Counted from the stretch's first letter, positions 29,904 to 39,353 are shown. The stretch is DNA of 64,000 nt from an uncultured Synechococcus sp. (GCA_937911865.1 CALDSK010000144.1:39694-103693), one strand, 5' to 3'. The notes: generated by a model from the sequence alone, not told the origin. Numbers and translations: made by a program.

Positions 29904-32789
29904 GTGATTCTGGCAGAACGCTATCAAATTATTCGTCCTTTGGCCCAAGGTGGATTTGGCAAAACTTTTCTGGCGTGCGATCGCTACTTACCCGGCCATC
30001 CTCAGTGCGTTATTAAGCAATTTCTACCCACTGCGATTACCGCCGAGAACCTAGAAACCGCTCAGCGCCTATTCAATCTTGAAGCTGAAACGCTCTATCA
30101 GCTCAGCGCCCATCCTCAAATCCCAACCTTGCTGGCTCACTTCGAGCAAGCAGGTGAGTTTTATCTGGTACAGGAGTATATTCCAGGCGAGTCACTCTAC
30201 GAAGAGTTTGAAGCCGTACTAAAGCAACCGCTATCTCTCTCGGCGCGAGAAACCTACAGCTACCAGCTCTTACAAAATTTGCTAGAGGTCTTGGCTTTTG
30301 TTCACCAGAACAATGTCATTCATCGCGATATCAAACCGGCCAATATTATTCGTCGCCAATCAGACCATCAATCGGCCCACCAATCATCATATGGACAATA
30401 TGGACAGCTAGTGCTAATCGATTTTGGTGCGGTCAAAGCTTTTAGCCCTCAGTCTGATTACCGGACAGCTGGGCCCACTGTGTCGATTGGCTCTCCCGGC
30501 TATATCGCCCCCGAGCAGCAGGCGGGGCGGCCCTGCCTCGCTAGCGACCTGTATGCGGTTGGCGTCATTGGTCTGCAAGCGCTGACCCGTCAAGCACCCA
30601 AGCAACAGCCGATCGATCCCAAAACGGGTCAGCTTCGAATTAACGAAGCGCTACCTGAGAGTAAATTAGTCAACTTCATCAAACAGCTCATTCAACTGAG
30701 TCCAGCCGATCGCTACGCTGACGCTAACGCGGCCTTGAAAGTGCTTGCAGAGATTCCTTGCGATCGCCATTCATCCTCTCCTCCAAGCAGTACTCCAACC
30801 GCTATCTCATCAACCGCTATCTCGCCAACTGTTATCCCACCCTCTATTACCGGAATTTCTTCAAACCAATCCCTTACAGCCCCATACACTGACCAGTACA
30901 CTGCACCGCGGCCCACCACACAAACAACAGAATTTCCTCCACGCTCAAACGTTCATCATCAGGGACTTCCCTGGCTGAACGCGGTCACCCACTCTACAGA
31001 AACGCGTAACCGTCAGGCTCTACTCAACAAAGTCAATCGCTTCTGGATTCAAGGCGTTTTAGAACAGTCTCTTCATGGACATGTTCTGCTTACACTTGGG
31101 TTAGAAGAGCGATCTCAAGCACTTGCTCTCCCCTGGAACATCAGCTGGGAGACGGCCGCTCAGCCAGCGCGACCTTTGGATGCAGGCACAAAAGTCTTCA
31201 ACATTTTTCAACAGCTGGGCGAAGGCCGGTCTTTACTAATATTGGGCGAACCGGGGGCGGGGAAAACAACGACCCTACTCACCCTTGCTAAAGACTTGCT
31301 CGCGCAGTGGACAACTAAGCAGCGCATTCCAGCTATTTTCAATCTCTCGTCTTGGACCGGAGGGGCAGTCGATCAGTGGCTAGTTAGTGAGCTTAACAGT
31401 AAATATCAGATTCCGAAAAGCATTGGTCAAACTTGGGTTAAAGAACAGCAGCTTTTGTTGTTGTTGGATGGGTTAGACGAAGTGCGCCTTGACCGGCGCG
31501 ACAGCTGCGCGGCCGCTATCAACCAGTTTCATCGAGACTACGGACCAGAGCTGGTTGTATGCTGCCGGATGAGTGACTATGAGGCACTGGCACAAAAGCT
31601 GGCGTTTCAAAGTGCGTTATACGTGCGATCGCTCACCGACCAGCAAATTTGGCAGTACCTCAATCAAACCAAAACAGAACTCGCTGGCCTGCGATCTTTG
31701 CTAGAGCGCTCTGCGGCCAGGCAGGCTAACCAAGACGGGCAAGCGCTGTTCGACCTGGCGCGATCGCCCCTTATCCTCAACATTATGGCGCTGACGTATC
31801 AAGGAATTAGTGCCAGTGAAATCCCAGCGATGAGCCAGGAACAGAGCTATACCCATCAGCTATTTTCGGCCTACATTGAGCGGATGTTTCAGCGCCGCGA
31901 TGTTAAGCGTCCATACGGCAAACAACAGACGCTCAGATGGCTGCGATCGCTCGCTATTAACCTGACACAAACCTCTCAGACCGTCTTCTTGATAGAGCGC
32001 ATGCAGGTCAACTGGCTCACCTCCAAACGGCAGCGTGCCGCCTATATCACGCTGGTTGTCGGCTGCTTTTTACTCATTTCTACGCTGATTGGCTGGCATG
32101 TGATCAGACCGCAAATCTTGCCCTGGGCACTTCTGGTTGGCACAGCTATCTGCGCCAGAATTTTTGGCCTTTATCGCATTGTTCCCGCCGAAAAACTTCG
32201 CTGGTCTTGGGCAAAAGCCAGCCGATCTTTGCTGCTGGGCATCACACTAGGCCCTCTGATTGGCTGGGCGCTCAAATTCTTTTTTGTCTTTGCCTTCAAC
32301 CCAACTCACTGCGTAGGGCTGCCGGGCTGCTATCAACGCATCAGCCTCATCGGCATCACGTTCGGCATTGTTTTAGGGATCACATTTGGGCTAATTCGAG
32401 GGTTTAGCGGCGATCGCATTGCCGTTGTCACCAAACCCAATCAAGGCATCCGTCAATCTGCTAAAAACGCCATCATTTTCTCACTGATCGCCACTATTGC
32501 GCCCTGGTTCACGTCGTTATTATTTCAAGGCAGTACCTCACCAGCTTTTTGGGCAGCAGCGGGGCTTTCCTTTGGTCTGGCAACCGGTGGCGGAGAAGCC
32601 TGCGTCAAACACGGCGTCCTACGCTTTGTACTTTTCTGCCAGGGCCGCATTCCCTGGAACTACGCCCGGTTTCTCAACTACGCTGCTGAGCGAATTTTCC
32701 TACAGCGCGTCGGCGGCGGCTATATTTTCATTCATCGCCTGCTGCTAGAACACTTCGCCAGCAGGCCACCAGTCACAAAAGGCAGGTAG
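29904..32789 (+). CDS. Ser/Thr protein kinase-NACHT NTPase fusion with C-terminal membrane domain
   Basis: A 961-residue three-part protein. Residues ~5-280 are a Hanks-type kinase with intact catalytic residues: glycine loop AQGGFG (14-19), Lys38 in VIKQF, HRD at 140-142, DFG at 173-175 and GSPGYIAPEQQ. A Ser/Thr/Pro-rich linker follows. Next comes a NACHT-type STAND NTPase with ILGEPGAGKTTTLL (~444-456) and LLLLLDGLDEVRLD. The last ~250 residues contain about six hydrophobic helices starting near residue 712, then a soluble tail. The start is GTG; N-terminus ILAERYQIIR matches other cyanobacterial kinases. The kinase-NACHT combination is known in cyanobacteria but the signal and target are not. 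Confidence 0.88.
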   Translation: MILAERYQIIRPLAQGGFGKTFLACDRYLPGHPQCVIKQFLPTAITAENLETAQRLFNLEAETLYQLSAHPQIPTLLAHFEQAGEFYLVQEYIPGESLYEEFEAVLKQPLSLSARETYSYQLLQNLLEVLAFVHQNNVIHRDIKPANIIRRQSDHQSAHQSSYGQYGQLVLIDFGAVKAFSPQSDYRTAGPTVSIGSPGYIAPEQQAGRPCLASDLYAVGVIGLQALTRQAPKQQPIDPKTGQLRINEALPESKLVNFIKQLIQLSPADRYADANAALKVLAEIPCDRHSSSPPSSTPTAISSTAISPTVIPPSITGISSNQSLTAPYTDQYTAPRPTTQTTEFPPRSNVHHQGLPWLNAVTHSTETRNRQALLNKVNRFWIQGVLEQSLHGHVLLTLGLEERSQALALPWNISWETAAQPARPLDAGTKVFNIFQQLGEGRSLLILGEPGAGKTTTLLTLAKDLLAQWTTKQRIPAIFNLSSWTGGAVDQWLVSELNSKYQIPKSIGQTWVKEQQLLLLLDGLDEVRLDRRDSCAAAINQFHRDYGPELVVCCRMSDYEALAQKLAFQSALYVRSLTDQQIWQYLNQTKTELAGLRSLLERSAARQANQDGQALFDLARSPLILNIMALTYQGISASEIPAMSQEQSYTHQLFSAYIERMFQRRDVKRPYGKQQTLRWLRSLAINLTQTSQTVFLIERMQVNWLTSKRQRAAYITLVVGCFLLISTLIGWHVIRPQILPWALLVGTAICARIFGLYRIVPAEKLRWSWAKASRSLLLGITLGPLIGWALKFFFVFAFNPTHCVGLPGCYQRISLIGITFGIVLGITFGLIRGFSGDRIAVVTKPNQGIRQSAKNAIIFSLIATIAPWFTSLLFQGSTSPAFWAAAGLSFGLATGGGEACVKHGVLRFVLFCQGRIPWNYARFLNYAAERIFLQRVGGGYIFIHRLLLEHFASRPPVTKGR

Positions 32790-32837
32790 ATTATTCAATC
32801 CTTAATTCAATCCTTAACAAGCGCCAACATTGACTCA

Positions 32838-33662
32838 CTACATCGAAAAGCTGTTAGGATCGCCGACGACTTCTAGGCCAATCGTCTCGCCCGCAACCAT
32901 CACAGACGTAATATCTACACGAATGGGCAAGTTTTCCAGATCGGCTAGAGGATTAATAGCGTTGGAAAGACGCTGAGACGCAATCACACTGATATCAATT
33001 CCAGCAGCGCTAACATCAGTAACCTCAAAGCGAAGCTGAGTGCCATCACCGACTAAATCGCCTGTCACATCGACCGTAAGACCTGGCGGTACAGAATAAT
33101 CGCCGAGCTGAGGGCGAATGCTCAAGGTGGCTTCGTTAGGCGATCGCAATATCACCTCAGCCTCATGCACATTACGATAGGCTTCTAAAAAATCGGCTAA
33201 ATCGGGGGTTTTGATAACGGCAGTCAGGCGCGCACTGCTAACCTGCGTTAGCTTTTCAACGCCTTTGTCATATACCACACCGCTCAAATCTAACGCCAGT
33301 CGGTCAATCACCGGAGAGCCTTCTGGGCGAACCCGCTCACCAACCGCTGTCACCATCTCTGCACTACCAGAGCTGATATCTAGACCTTCGATGTCAACAT
33401 CGTACGTTTCAGCTGGACCGACATATTTTGGCAGTTCACGTTCAATGCCCTGCTCTACCAGGTTAGCGGGCGTGCAGCTCAGCGCAAGACAGCTAGAAAG
33501 GCCAATCGCAGCTAACCTGTTAGCGCCGCGTAACCTGCCAGCTACACCAGGTCTAAAGGCATCTTTTAAAGCATTCTGAAGGCAAGCATTCGGGGCGGGC
33601 TGGGTCTGATGCGCCGAACTATCAATAGTCAGCTGTCGGTTAGTCTGAACTGAGCCGGTCAT
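32838..33662 (-). CDS. DUF2993 (LmeA-like) lipoprotein
   Basis: Predicted lipid-binding envelope protein of 274 residues, DUF2993 family, which includes mycobacterial LmeA. A long N-region precedes a hydrophobic stretch IGLSSCLALSC; LSSC could be a lipobox, making it a lipoprotein. The β-rich core follows, with VDIEGLDISSGSAEMVTAVG, ARLTAVIKTPDLADFLEAY and IRVDITSVMVAGE. The first ~45 residues are unusually long for a signal peptide n-region, but I see no in-frame Met further in. It converges with the kinase-NACHT gene. Confidence 0.8.
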   Translation of the reverse strand: MTGSVQTNRQLTIDSSAHQTQPAPNACLQNALKDAFRPGVAGRLRGANRLAAIGLSSCLALSCTPANLVEQGIERELPKYVGPAETYDVDIEGLDISSGSAEMVTAVGERVRPEGSPVIDRLALDLSGVVYDKGVEKLTQVSSARLTAVIKTPDLADFLEAYRNVHEAEVILRSPNEATLSIRPQLGDYSVPPGLTVDVTGDLVGDGTQLRFEVTDVSAAGIDISVIASQRLSNAINPLADLENLPIRVDITSVMVAGETIGLEVVGDPNSFSM

Positions 33663-33677
33663 GACATGCCCTCCCGA

Positions 33678-33723
33678 GTAGATGCTGTATCGCTCACAAT
33701 GTAGATGCTGTATCGCTCACAAT
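33678..33723 (+). repeat. 23-bp perfect tandem duplication upstream of the DUF2993 gene
   Basis: Two identical, adjacent 23-bp units (33678-33700 and 33701-33723), beginning GTAGATGCTGTATCGC. They lie just upstream of the minus-strand lipoprotein start at 33662, in its leader or promoter region. Confidence 0.95.
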
Positions 33724-33934
33724 ATAGTGCCTTTCAAGGCGATGAAATATAGGGATCGTGTTAACACATCAACTAAAGTTGCCCTATTTTGCCCCTACGG
33801 CGTCTTAAACTACCCTCAAACAAACGAATGTCAACACTCCTGGCTTAGCCTTTAATTCTAGAAAAGGAATATCTACGAAGTGTTACGGCTGATACATTTG
33901 GCAACAGTTTATTGCCTACACCCTATCGATACGA

Positions 33935-34873
33935 ATGTCTAACGATTTGCGATCGCCCAACCGAGCCGACCCACCCAGCAATAGCTTAATAAAAACTTCA
34001 ATGTGGACAGACGAATTCCAGGCCATTTTGCGAGGAGCGGCAGGAAGTTTTTTATTTGGCATTCCGCTGCTGTACACCGTTGAAGTTTGGTCGATTGGGT
34101 CTGCAACGAATCCACTGCGCCTGTTAGGCGTGCAGGCCGCTACGTTTATCGTAGTACTGCTGCTCACCCAAATCGAGGGCTTTCGGCGATCGCTCACCAT
34201 CAACCCTATCGAAACCGTGCTAGAAAGCATCGAGGCATTGGGCATTGGCATTGTATGCGCTGCGATCGCCCTACTAGTCCTTCGCCGCATTACCCTCGCA
34301 ACGCCACTTTCCGAATCTCTCGGCAAACTCATCTTTGAAGGCGTGCCCTTCTCACTCGGCGTTACCCTGGCGCGCTCTACCCTTACCCGCCGCCGCTCTA
34401 ATCAGCGCCGAACGCTAGAAGCTGACACCTTTTCCCTGCCAGTTGCACCCGCTAGCCTCAGCAATATCAGCAGCGCTCTAGGCGCTACTTTAATTGATAT
34501 AGATGCGACCTTAATCGGTGCAATCGTCATCGCTTTCAGCATTGCACCGACCGAAGAGATTTCTCTCATTGCTGCTGCGCTGCCACCACTGTGGCTACTG
34601 TTAGTCATGGCGGCCTCACTGCTGATCTCTTACATCATTGTGTTCGCTTCTGGCTTTACCGATCGCTTTGAGAGAGCGCAGCGGGGCTTACTGCTCAGTC
34701 CGCTAACTGAAACGCTGGTGGCTTACATTGTAGTACTTACGGCTTCTGCTCTCATGCTCATATTTTTTCAGCAGCTTAACGGCAGCGATCCCTGGCAGGA
34801 GTGGCTCAGTAGCACTATTGTTTTAGGGCTTCCGGCTTCAGTAGGCGGGGCCGCTGGCAGAATTCTGGCATAG
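33935..34873 (+). CDS. TIGR02587/DUF2391 family integral membrane protein
   Basis: Multi-pass membrane protein of 312 residues with about 7 hydrophobic segments. It contains EFQAILRGAAGSFLFGIPLL, SIEALGIGIVCAAIALLVL, and a central IDIDATLIGAIVIAFSIAPTEE loop-helix, which are characteristic of TIGR02587. From memory, this family is encoded in a two-gene operon with TIGR02588. Here the partner lies about 9.8 kb downstream (44661-45101) rather than next door. The function is unknown. Confidence 0.87.
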   Translation: MSNDLRSPNRADPPSNSLIKTSMWTDEFQAILRGAAGSFLFGIPLLYTVEVWSIGSATNPLRLLGVQAATFIVVLLLTQIEGFRRSLTINPIETVLESIEALGIGIVCAAIALLVLRRITLATPLSESLGKLIFEGVPFSLGVTLARSTLTRRRSNQRRTLEADTFSLPVAPASLSNISSALGATLIDIDATLIGAIVIAFSIAPTEEISLIAAALPPLWLLLVMAASLLISYIIVFASGFTDRFERAQRGLLLSPLTETLVAYIVVLTASALMLIFFQQLNGSDPWQEWLSSTIVLGLPASVGGAAGRILA

Positions 34874-34900
34874 CGATTTCACCGCATTCATTTAAGTAAC

Positions 34901-34917
34901 CTCCGGCAAAGCCGGAG
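34901..34917 (+). terminator. Small GC-rich hairpin after the TIGR02587 gene
   Basis: CTCCGGC-AAA-GCCGGAG, a perfect 7-bp stem with a 3-nt loop, lies 28 nt after the stop. The following bases (ACTTGTAT) are only moderately T-rich, so termination is plausible but not certain. Confidence 0.5.
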
Positions 34918-34994
34918 ACTTGTATCTGTTGGCCCCTCAAAACTACAGAAAAGAGCGCAACAAGAGAGCAATTTCAAAGGATGCAGTCTAGATA

Positions 34995-35016
34995 AACTTC
35001 CGGAATTCCGGAAGTT
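34995..35016. promoter_or_regulatory. 22-bp perfect palindrome (candidate operator)
   Basis: AACTTCCGGAATTCCGGAAGTT is a perfect palindrome, about 143 bp before the first GRPD-like gene. A 17-nt core recurs with one mismatch at 39027-39043, upstream of the peptide and STAND genes. Both placements fit a repressor or activator site, though a hairpin or insertion scar is also possible. Confidence 0.45.
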
Positions 35017-35158
35017 AACGCTACGCTCGTCATGACCAAAACGCAGCGGGATAAAGACAAGAGCATCGCTCAGAGCCACTTAGCTTCTGCAAGCGCGAAG
35101 TCGCTATAGGTACAAAGTCAGACAACAACCCATAGCCTTCACGACACAGGTATCCTCT

Positions 35159-35569
35159 ATGCAGCAAACTCTTCCTCAGGTAGCGCGTGCCACAATAGAC
35201 CGCGCTTTTTTAGTAAAACTGTCAGCCATCGACTTTGGCCCTATTGCCTTCAAACTGATGAATCCAGAAGTGGGTGAGCCCTGGAGTTTAGAGCGAGCCA
35301 CCCAGGCAATTGAACAGTATCGCCGCTTTTTGATTCTCACTCAGCACTATCCGGATAATCGGATTGTGCCATCTCGCGAGGTTGATGAAGTGTGGCACGT
35401 GCACATTCTAGACACCGCGAAATATCGAGAAGATTGCGATGTGTTGTTTGGCAAGTTTATAGACCACTGGCCCTATTTTGGACTGAAAGATAAAGCAGAA
35501 AGAAAAGAACTCAACGATGCCTTTTCTGAAACACAAGCGCTTTTCAGGCTCCACTTTGGTACTGCGTAA
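35159..35569 (+). CDS. GRPD-like (DUF1399-type) small protein
   Basis: A 136-residue soluble protein resembling the N-terminal module of glycine-rich domain-containing proteins (DUF1399). The hallmark is VPSREVDEVWHVHILDTAKY: a Pro, an R-E-V-D turn, then W-H-x-H. The helix with YRRFLILTQHYPD precedes it. The glycine-rich part of the eukaryotic proteins is absent. The HxH could bind metal, but no enzymatic role is established. A paralogue follows at 35772. Function unknown; family assignment is from memory. Confidence 0.7.
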   Translation: MQQTLPQVARATIDRAFLVKLSAIDFGPIAFKLMNPEVGEPWSLERATQAIEQYRRFLILTQHYPDNRIVPSREVDEVWHVHILDTAKYREDCDVLFGKFIDHWPYFGLKDKAERKELNDAFSETQALFRLHFGTA

Positions 35570-35771
35570 ACAACAACTTTTTGAGAGATATTCTTGTACA
35601 AAGGGTTTGTTGACTCAGCTGCTATAACAACGCCACTGAGGTAAAAGGACTGAGGTAAAAGGTGAGGTAAAAACTGGGGTCAATTAGCAGCGCTACGCGC
35701 AGCATTCTAAAAGGCATGGAGCAACGCTGGCCAGTGCGCTTCCCTTCACCTTTTAGACCAAGGAATCACCT

Positions 35772-36305
35772 GTGAACAATTCGTACCAAACCTTAGCGCC
35801 AAATTGTTGTCAAACCCAACTTCCCCAGCTTCACGCCCAATTCCAAACACAATTTTCAACGCAATTTCAAGCCCTCTGCGCCCAGTTCCCACGTCAGCGA
35901 AGAGATCGGCTAATAGCCCATCTATCGGGTCGATATCACTGGTCAACATCGAAAGCTGATCAGACAGTAGAGGAGTATTTGAAATTTCTTTACGTGGCAT
36001 CTCTTCAAACCTCGCTCCACACAGGCATACCGCTTATACCGAGCCGTGAGGTTGACTGTGTTTGGGAAGCTGATATCTTGCAAAGCACCGCGCGATATAT
36101 GCAAACGTGCCAGGCACTCTGCGGAAAGATGATTCACCACGCACAGCGTGAGGAAATACATGAAACTGCCACATTTGAAAGTATCGAAGTGGCGTTTCGT
36201 CACACCCAAGCGTTGTTGGCGCAGCATTTCGGTGCAAGTAGCAACAGCCAAGCGCTCAGCGAAAGCACCATTACTAACAGCGCCGCCGCCTGTGGTGCCC
36301 TATAG
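35772..36305 (+). CDS. GRPD-like paralogue lacking the HxH motif
   Basis: Second member of the pair (177 aa). GTG start with AAGGA just upstream (about 35759-35763). It keeps LIPSREVDCVWEADIL but the W-H-x-H of its neighbour is now W-E-x-D, so any metal site is changed or lost. The N-terminus has a Gln/Phe-rich stretch (AQFQTQFSTQFQALCAQF) from short internal repeats. A 14-nt unit is repeated about 2.7 times at 35636-35673 between the two genes. It probably arose by tandem duplication and then diverged. Confidence 0.65.
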   Translation: MNNSYQTLAPNCCQTQLPQLHAQFQTQFSTQFQALCAQFPRQRRDRLIAHLSGRYHWSTSKADQTVEEYLKFLYVASLQTSLHTGIPLIPSREVDCVWEADILQSTARYMQTCQALCGKMIHHAQREEIHETATFESIEVAFRHTQALLAQHFGASSNSQALSESTITNSAAACGAL

Positions 36306-36352
36306 TTTGCCTTAGGCAACCGGGCAGATGCTGTAAGTAAGCGACGAAAGAG

Positions 36353-38944
36353 TTAGCGAGCACTTTCTGCTAGCCAGGCCTGCATTTCTTCTACGTAGGA
36401 CTGCATCCCTAAGGTTCCGAAGCAGGCTTTGGCTCGCTCGCTCCAGCGGCGACATTCAGCGAGATTACCCCGCATTTTTTCTAACTTAGCTCTAGAGCGC
36501 TGGTGAAAAGCTTGCGATCGCACATCTTGTCGGTCTTGAATCATTGGCCAGCTTCGCGCCAGCAAGCGCTCAGCCTCATCTAGCTCGGCTTGCTGCAAAG
36601 CAATATCCACCAGCCAGTTCAAGATGTATACAACCGTTCGCTGGCTGTCTTCATCCGCGTCTGCCTGCACCCAAGACAGCAGCTCCTGATATAGCGACTT
36701 TGCCTGTACGTACTTCTCTTGGCGATAGTAAAGCTGCGCTGTGTAGTACGCAATCCGTGTCTTTTTCTTAAGTAAAACAGACGCAGACAGCGCCGGTTCT
36801 GCCTGCCCGGCGGCGCCTAACAGCGCCGCCGCCGTCTCTAACCAGGGTTGTACCTTGGCCAAGCGAGCTTGAAACAAATGCAGCACCGCAGATTCTGTCG
36901 CCAGATCTATTTGCATACCCACCTCTGCGGCCTGACGATAGCGCCATGCCCGCGCAAAGTAGCCGTTTGCGGTCTCTAGCTGCTGGGGTTGACCCATCAG
37001 CGTTAGGCTCCAGCCTAGATCGCGCAGTGCATTGATTACCGCAGGCATATCCTCCTTTTGCTCAGCGGCCTCTAGCCACCAGGTCAGCCAGCCCAGCCGC
37101 TCGTTCCAATAGCCCCGCAGATGCGTGTAGCCCCGCAGCCCATTCCACAATTGGACAAAATCGTCATAGCGCTCGGTCGCAATGCACCACTCTACGAGCG
37201 CTTGAAGGTTCTCCCATTCGCTATCGAGCGGTGTGTAATCCTGCCATTCTCGCCAGTTGAGCGCCTGATAGGGAACCAGCCATGTCTGATACCAGAGGAG
37301 CGATCGCACTTTAATCGTCTCTTCGGCAATTTCCTCAAGCTGAGAAAGTAGATAGTCGCGGGTCAGCGACAGCATAGAAAAGCGGTCCGTCACTTCGACA
37401 GATTGGCGCGTGACTAAACCGATGCGTTGTAGCAGCGCTAGGGTTTCTATCGTCTCAGCTGCTGACAGCTGAGCAACGCTCGCCAGCGCCTCTAATGAAG
37501 CTGAGATAGAAAAAGTAGCCAGGGCAAGCAGCACATCATAAGCAGGTTGACCCTGTAGAGCCTGAACAGAATTTTCCAGATAGTAGCGGCAGTAATCACT
37601 GGTTTGCCGGGTAAGCTGGGGCAGCACCCGAGGAATCGGATAGCCCGTCGCCGCTTGACCGATGGCATAGGTAATTGCTGCAGGCATCCCTCCAGTTTGC
37701 GTATAGAGACTTTGACTGTCTGCATTGCTCAAAGCGAGTGCCTTCAAGCTGGCCTGATGGCGAATGAGCTGTAGCGCTTCGGACTCAACCAACGGCTCTA
37801 ATGGAATGACCGCATCTAGCGTTAGCTGTATCCGGCTGGTCACAATAGCTTTAACGGTAGTAGGCAGCTCATACAAAAAAGCCAGAATGGCTGCTTGGTC
37901 TGCCGATGACACGGACTCAAGGTTATCGAGAATCAGCAGCGTACGTTGCCAGGAAAGCAGTTCGTAGGTATTTTCTAGCTGACGCTCAAAGTCGCCTGCA
38001 AGTAAATCAGGACGTTTGAGAGTCTGGGCGATCGCTCGAAAAATGTCTTGCAGCGTACGGCTATAGCGATAGCTCGGCAAAATGCCTTGAGGCGTCAGAC
38101 GCTGCGCTTTAGCTGAGATAAATATCAGCGCCGAGAAGGCGTCTGCCGAAAGACGCGATGCAGAAGCAGGCACAGACATAGACATATCTGAGTACTGAAT
38201 CAAGCGGCGATGAGCCACTTCTAAAGCCAGTGCTGTTTTACCAACACCGCCTATTCCAGTAAGGCTGACACGTGAAACCGGGTGATTTGGCTTTAGAAAA
38301 TCGTCTATCTGCTGAAGCGTTTGCTCGCGGCCTACAAAGGTACCGTAGTCTCTAGCTGGCAAGTTATGGTAGGTAGCCAAGGCAGGACCAGTCGTGGCTT
38401 GGGCCTTTTCAGGCGGCAATCCGTCGGCGACAGCGTGAGCGTCAGGATTAACCGAGCTAGATTCGCTCGAACCAGCTGTTTGCCTACTCTCTCTTGGGCT
38501 CTCAGTCTGACGCTCAGCGATTCGGTTGGCACTGGCCTCCTTAAAAGCAGCTTTGCGCTGCTGCCAAAGTTCGTCAAAGGCTGTTAGGTTTCTTTCGACT
38601 GAGCGGTGCCAGAGCTTGAGGGTAAAGTGCCAAAGGCCTGTGCCTTGCGTGCGATCGCGGTTATCTTCAAGGATGCCTAAAAAGTCTTTAAGCGATCGCA
38701 AGTCCTGCTTCAAGTGGTCCTTAGTCTTGCGGTCAACAGCAGGCGAGACCAGGGCTGCCAGAAAGCGGATCTCTGTTTTGACGATAAGCTTTGGCCTAAC
38801 GGTGTCTAGATCTAGCCAGCGGACGCTAATTTTGTTTTCTAGATGCTCACAGTCCGCTACCTCATAGTTAGCAAAACCAGTGAGTCTTTGGAGTAGATAA
38901 CGCGTTCTGACGCGAACCGCTTCACTTTTATTCAGCTGAGGCAT
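36353..38944 (-). CDS. NB-ARC/TPR STAND ATPase with cyanobacterial N-terminal module (paralogue 1)
   Basis: An 863-residue signal-transduction ATPase. N-terminal ~150 residues form a module shared with the paralogue at 40395: RPKLIVKTEIRFLAALV, then ILEDNRDRTQGTGLWHFTLK. The NB-ARC part has SLTGIGGVGKTALALEV (~225-240), LLILDNLESV, the IVTSRIQ sensor and GGMPAAITYAIG. The rest is helical and TPR-like, with RGYTHLRGYWNERLGW. STAND ATPases oligomerise when the repeat region senses a ligand; many protect against phage, but others act in development or transcription. No nuclease, TIR or protease effector is recognisable at either end, so the output is unknown. Start ATG, preceded by a 200-nt divergent promoter region. 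Confidence 0.85.
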   Translation of the reverse strand: MPQLNKSEAVRVRTRYLLQRLTGFANYEVADCEHLENKISVRWLDLDTVRPKLIVKTEIRFLAALVSPAVDRKTKDHLKQDLRSLKDFLGILEDNRDRTQGTGLWHFTLKLWHRSVERNLTAFDELWQQRKAAFKEASANRIAERQTESPRESRQTAGSSESSSVNPDAHAVADGLPPEKAQATTGPALATYHNLPARDYGTFVGREQTLQQIDDFLKPNHPVSRVSLTGIGGVGKTALALEVAHRRLIQYSDMSMSVPASASRLSADAFSALIFISAKAQRLTPQGILPSYRYSRTLQDIFRAIAQTLKRPDLLAGDFERQLENTYELLSWQRTLLILDNLESVSSADQAAILAFLYELPTTVKAIVTSRIQLTLDAVIPLEPLVESEALQLIRHQASLKALALSNADSQSLYTQTGGMPAAITYAIGQAATGYPIPRVLPQLTRQTSDYCRYYLENSVQALQGQPAYDVLLALATFSISASLEALASVAQLSAAETIETLALLQRIGLVTRQSVEVTDRFSMLSLTRDYLLSQLEEIAEETIKVRSLLWYQTWLVPYQALNWREWQDYTPLDSEWENLQALVEWCIATERYDDFVQLWNGLRGYTHLRGYWNERLGWLTWWLEAAEQKEDMPAVINALRDLGWSLTLMGQPQQLETANGYFARAWRYRQAAEVGMQIDLATESAVLHLFQARLAKVQPWLETAAALLGAAGQAEPALSASVLLKKKTRIAYYTAQLYYRQEKYVQAKSLYQELLSWVQADADEDSQRTVVYILNWLVDIALQQAELDEAERLLARSWPMIQDRQDVRSQAFHQRSRAKLEKMRGNLAECRRWSERAKACFGTLGMQSYVEEMQAWLAESAR

Positions 38945-39026
38945 TTAGTAGATACGACCAAGCAGGCAGTCACAATTTATACACCGTCTCCCTTGTTAAA
39001 CAGGGTAACAGCTTCCGTAAATAACA

Positions 39027-39043
39027 TCCGGAATTCCTGAAGT
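39027..39043. promoter_or_regulatory. Near-copy of the 34995 palindrome (candidate operator)
   Basis: TCCGGAATTCCTGAAGT matches the core of the 34995-35016 palindrome at 16 of 17 positions. It lies between the divergent STAND gene (start 38944) and the small peptide gene (start 39192), so it could control either. Confidence 0.4.
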
Positions 39044-39191
39044 AAACAATCACCTTGAACACCAAAGACCACTCCATAAGCCGGTCGCAGCGATCGCACA
39101 GCCTCTTTGATTGAGACACAAATTACCGCTTACTTTTTAGACATAGGCGAAAAATTCTCTCTTGCCTATGAAATTAAGGAGATCTAATCTA

Positions 39192-39353
39192 ATGACTACA
39201 CAGAACAAAGCAAACAACAGCTCTGCAGCATGCCTTGCGTGGGTTCAAAACTCTGCGGCCTGCCTTGCATGGGTTGAAACAGGTAGCGCTGCCAAAATGC
39301 AGCGTCCTACGGTTACGCTCAAGTTGAAAAATCTTGAAACGGTCTGTTTATAA
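39192..39353 (+). CDS. Small peptide with duplicated SAACLAWV segment
   Basis: A 53-residue peptide. The ATG at 39192 is favoured over 39162 because AAGGAG at 39176-39181 is 10 nt upstream. A ~10-residue unit, SSAACLAWVQ/NSAACLAWVE, is repeated head to tail and encoded by two 30-nt copies (39219-39248, 39249-39278). A Lys/Leu-rich C-terminus ends in ETVCL. It contains three Cys and no obvious signal peptide. Repeated Cys/Ala-rich cores are seen in some ribosomal peptide precursors, and a methyltransferase gene follows after a hairpin; this link is inference. It could also be a non-functional short frame, but the ribosome site is strong. Confidence 0.55.
   Translation: MTTQNKANNSSAACLAWVQNSAACLAWVETGSAAKMQRPTVTLKLKNLETVCL

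Noticed and set aside
34888..35079. 63-residue minus-strand frame
   Set aside because: It spans the hairpin at 34901 and the palindrome at 34995 and shows no family resemblance.
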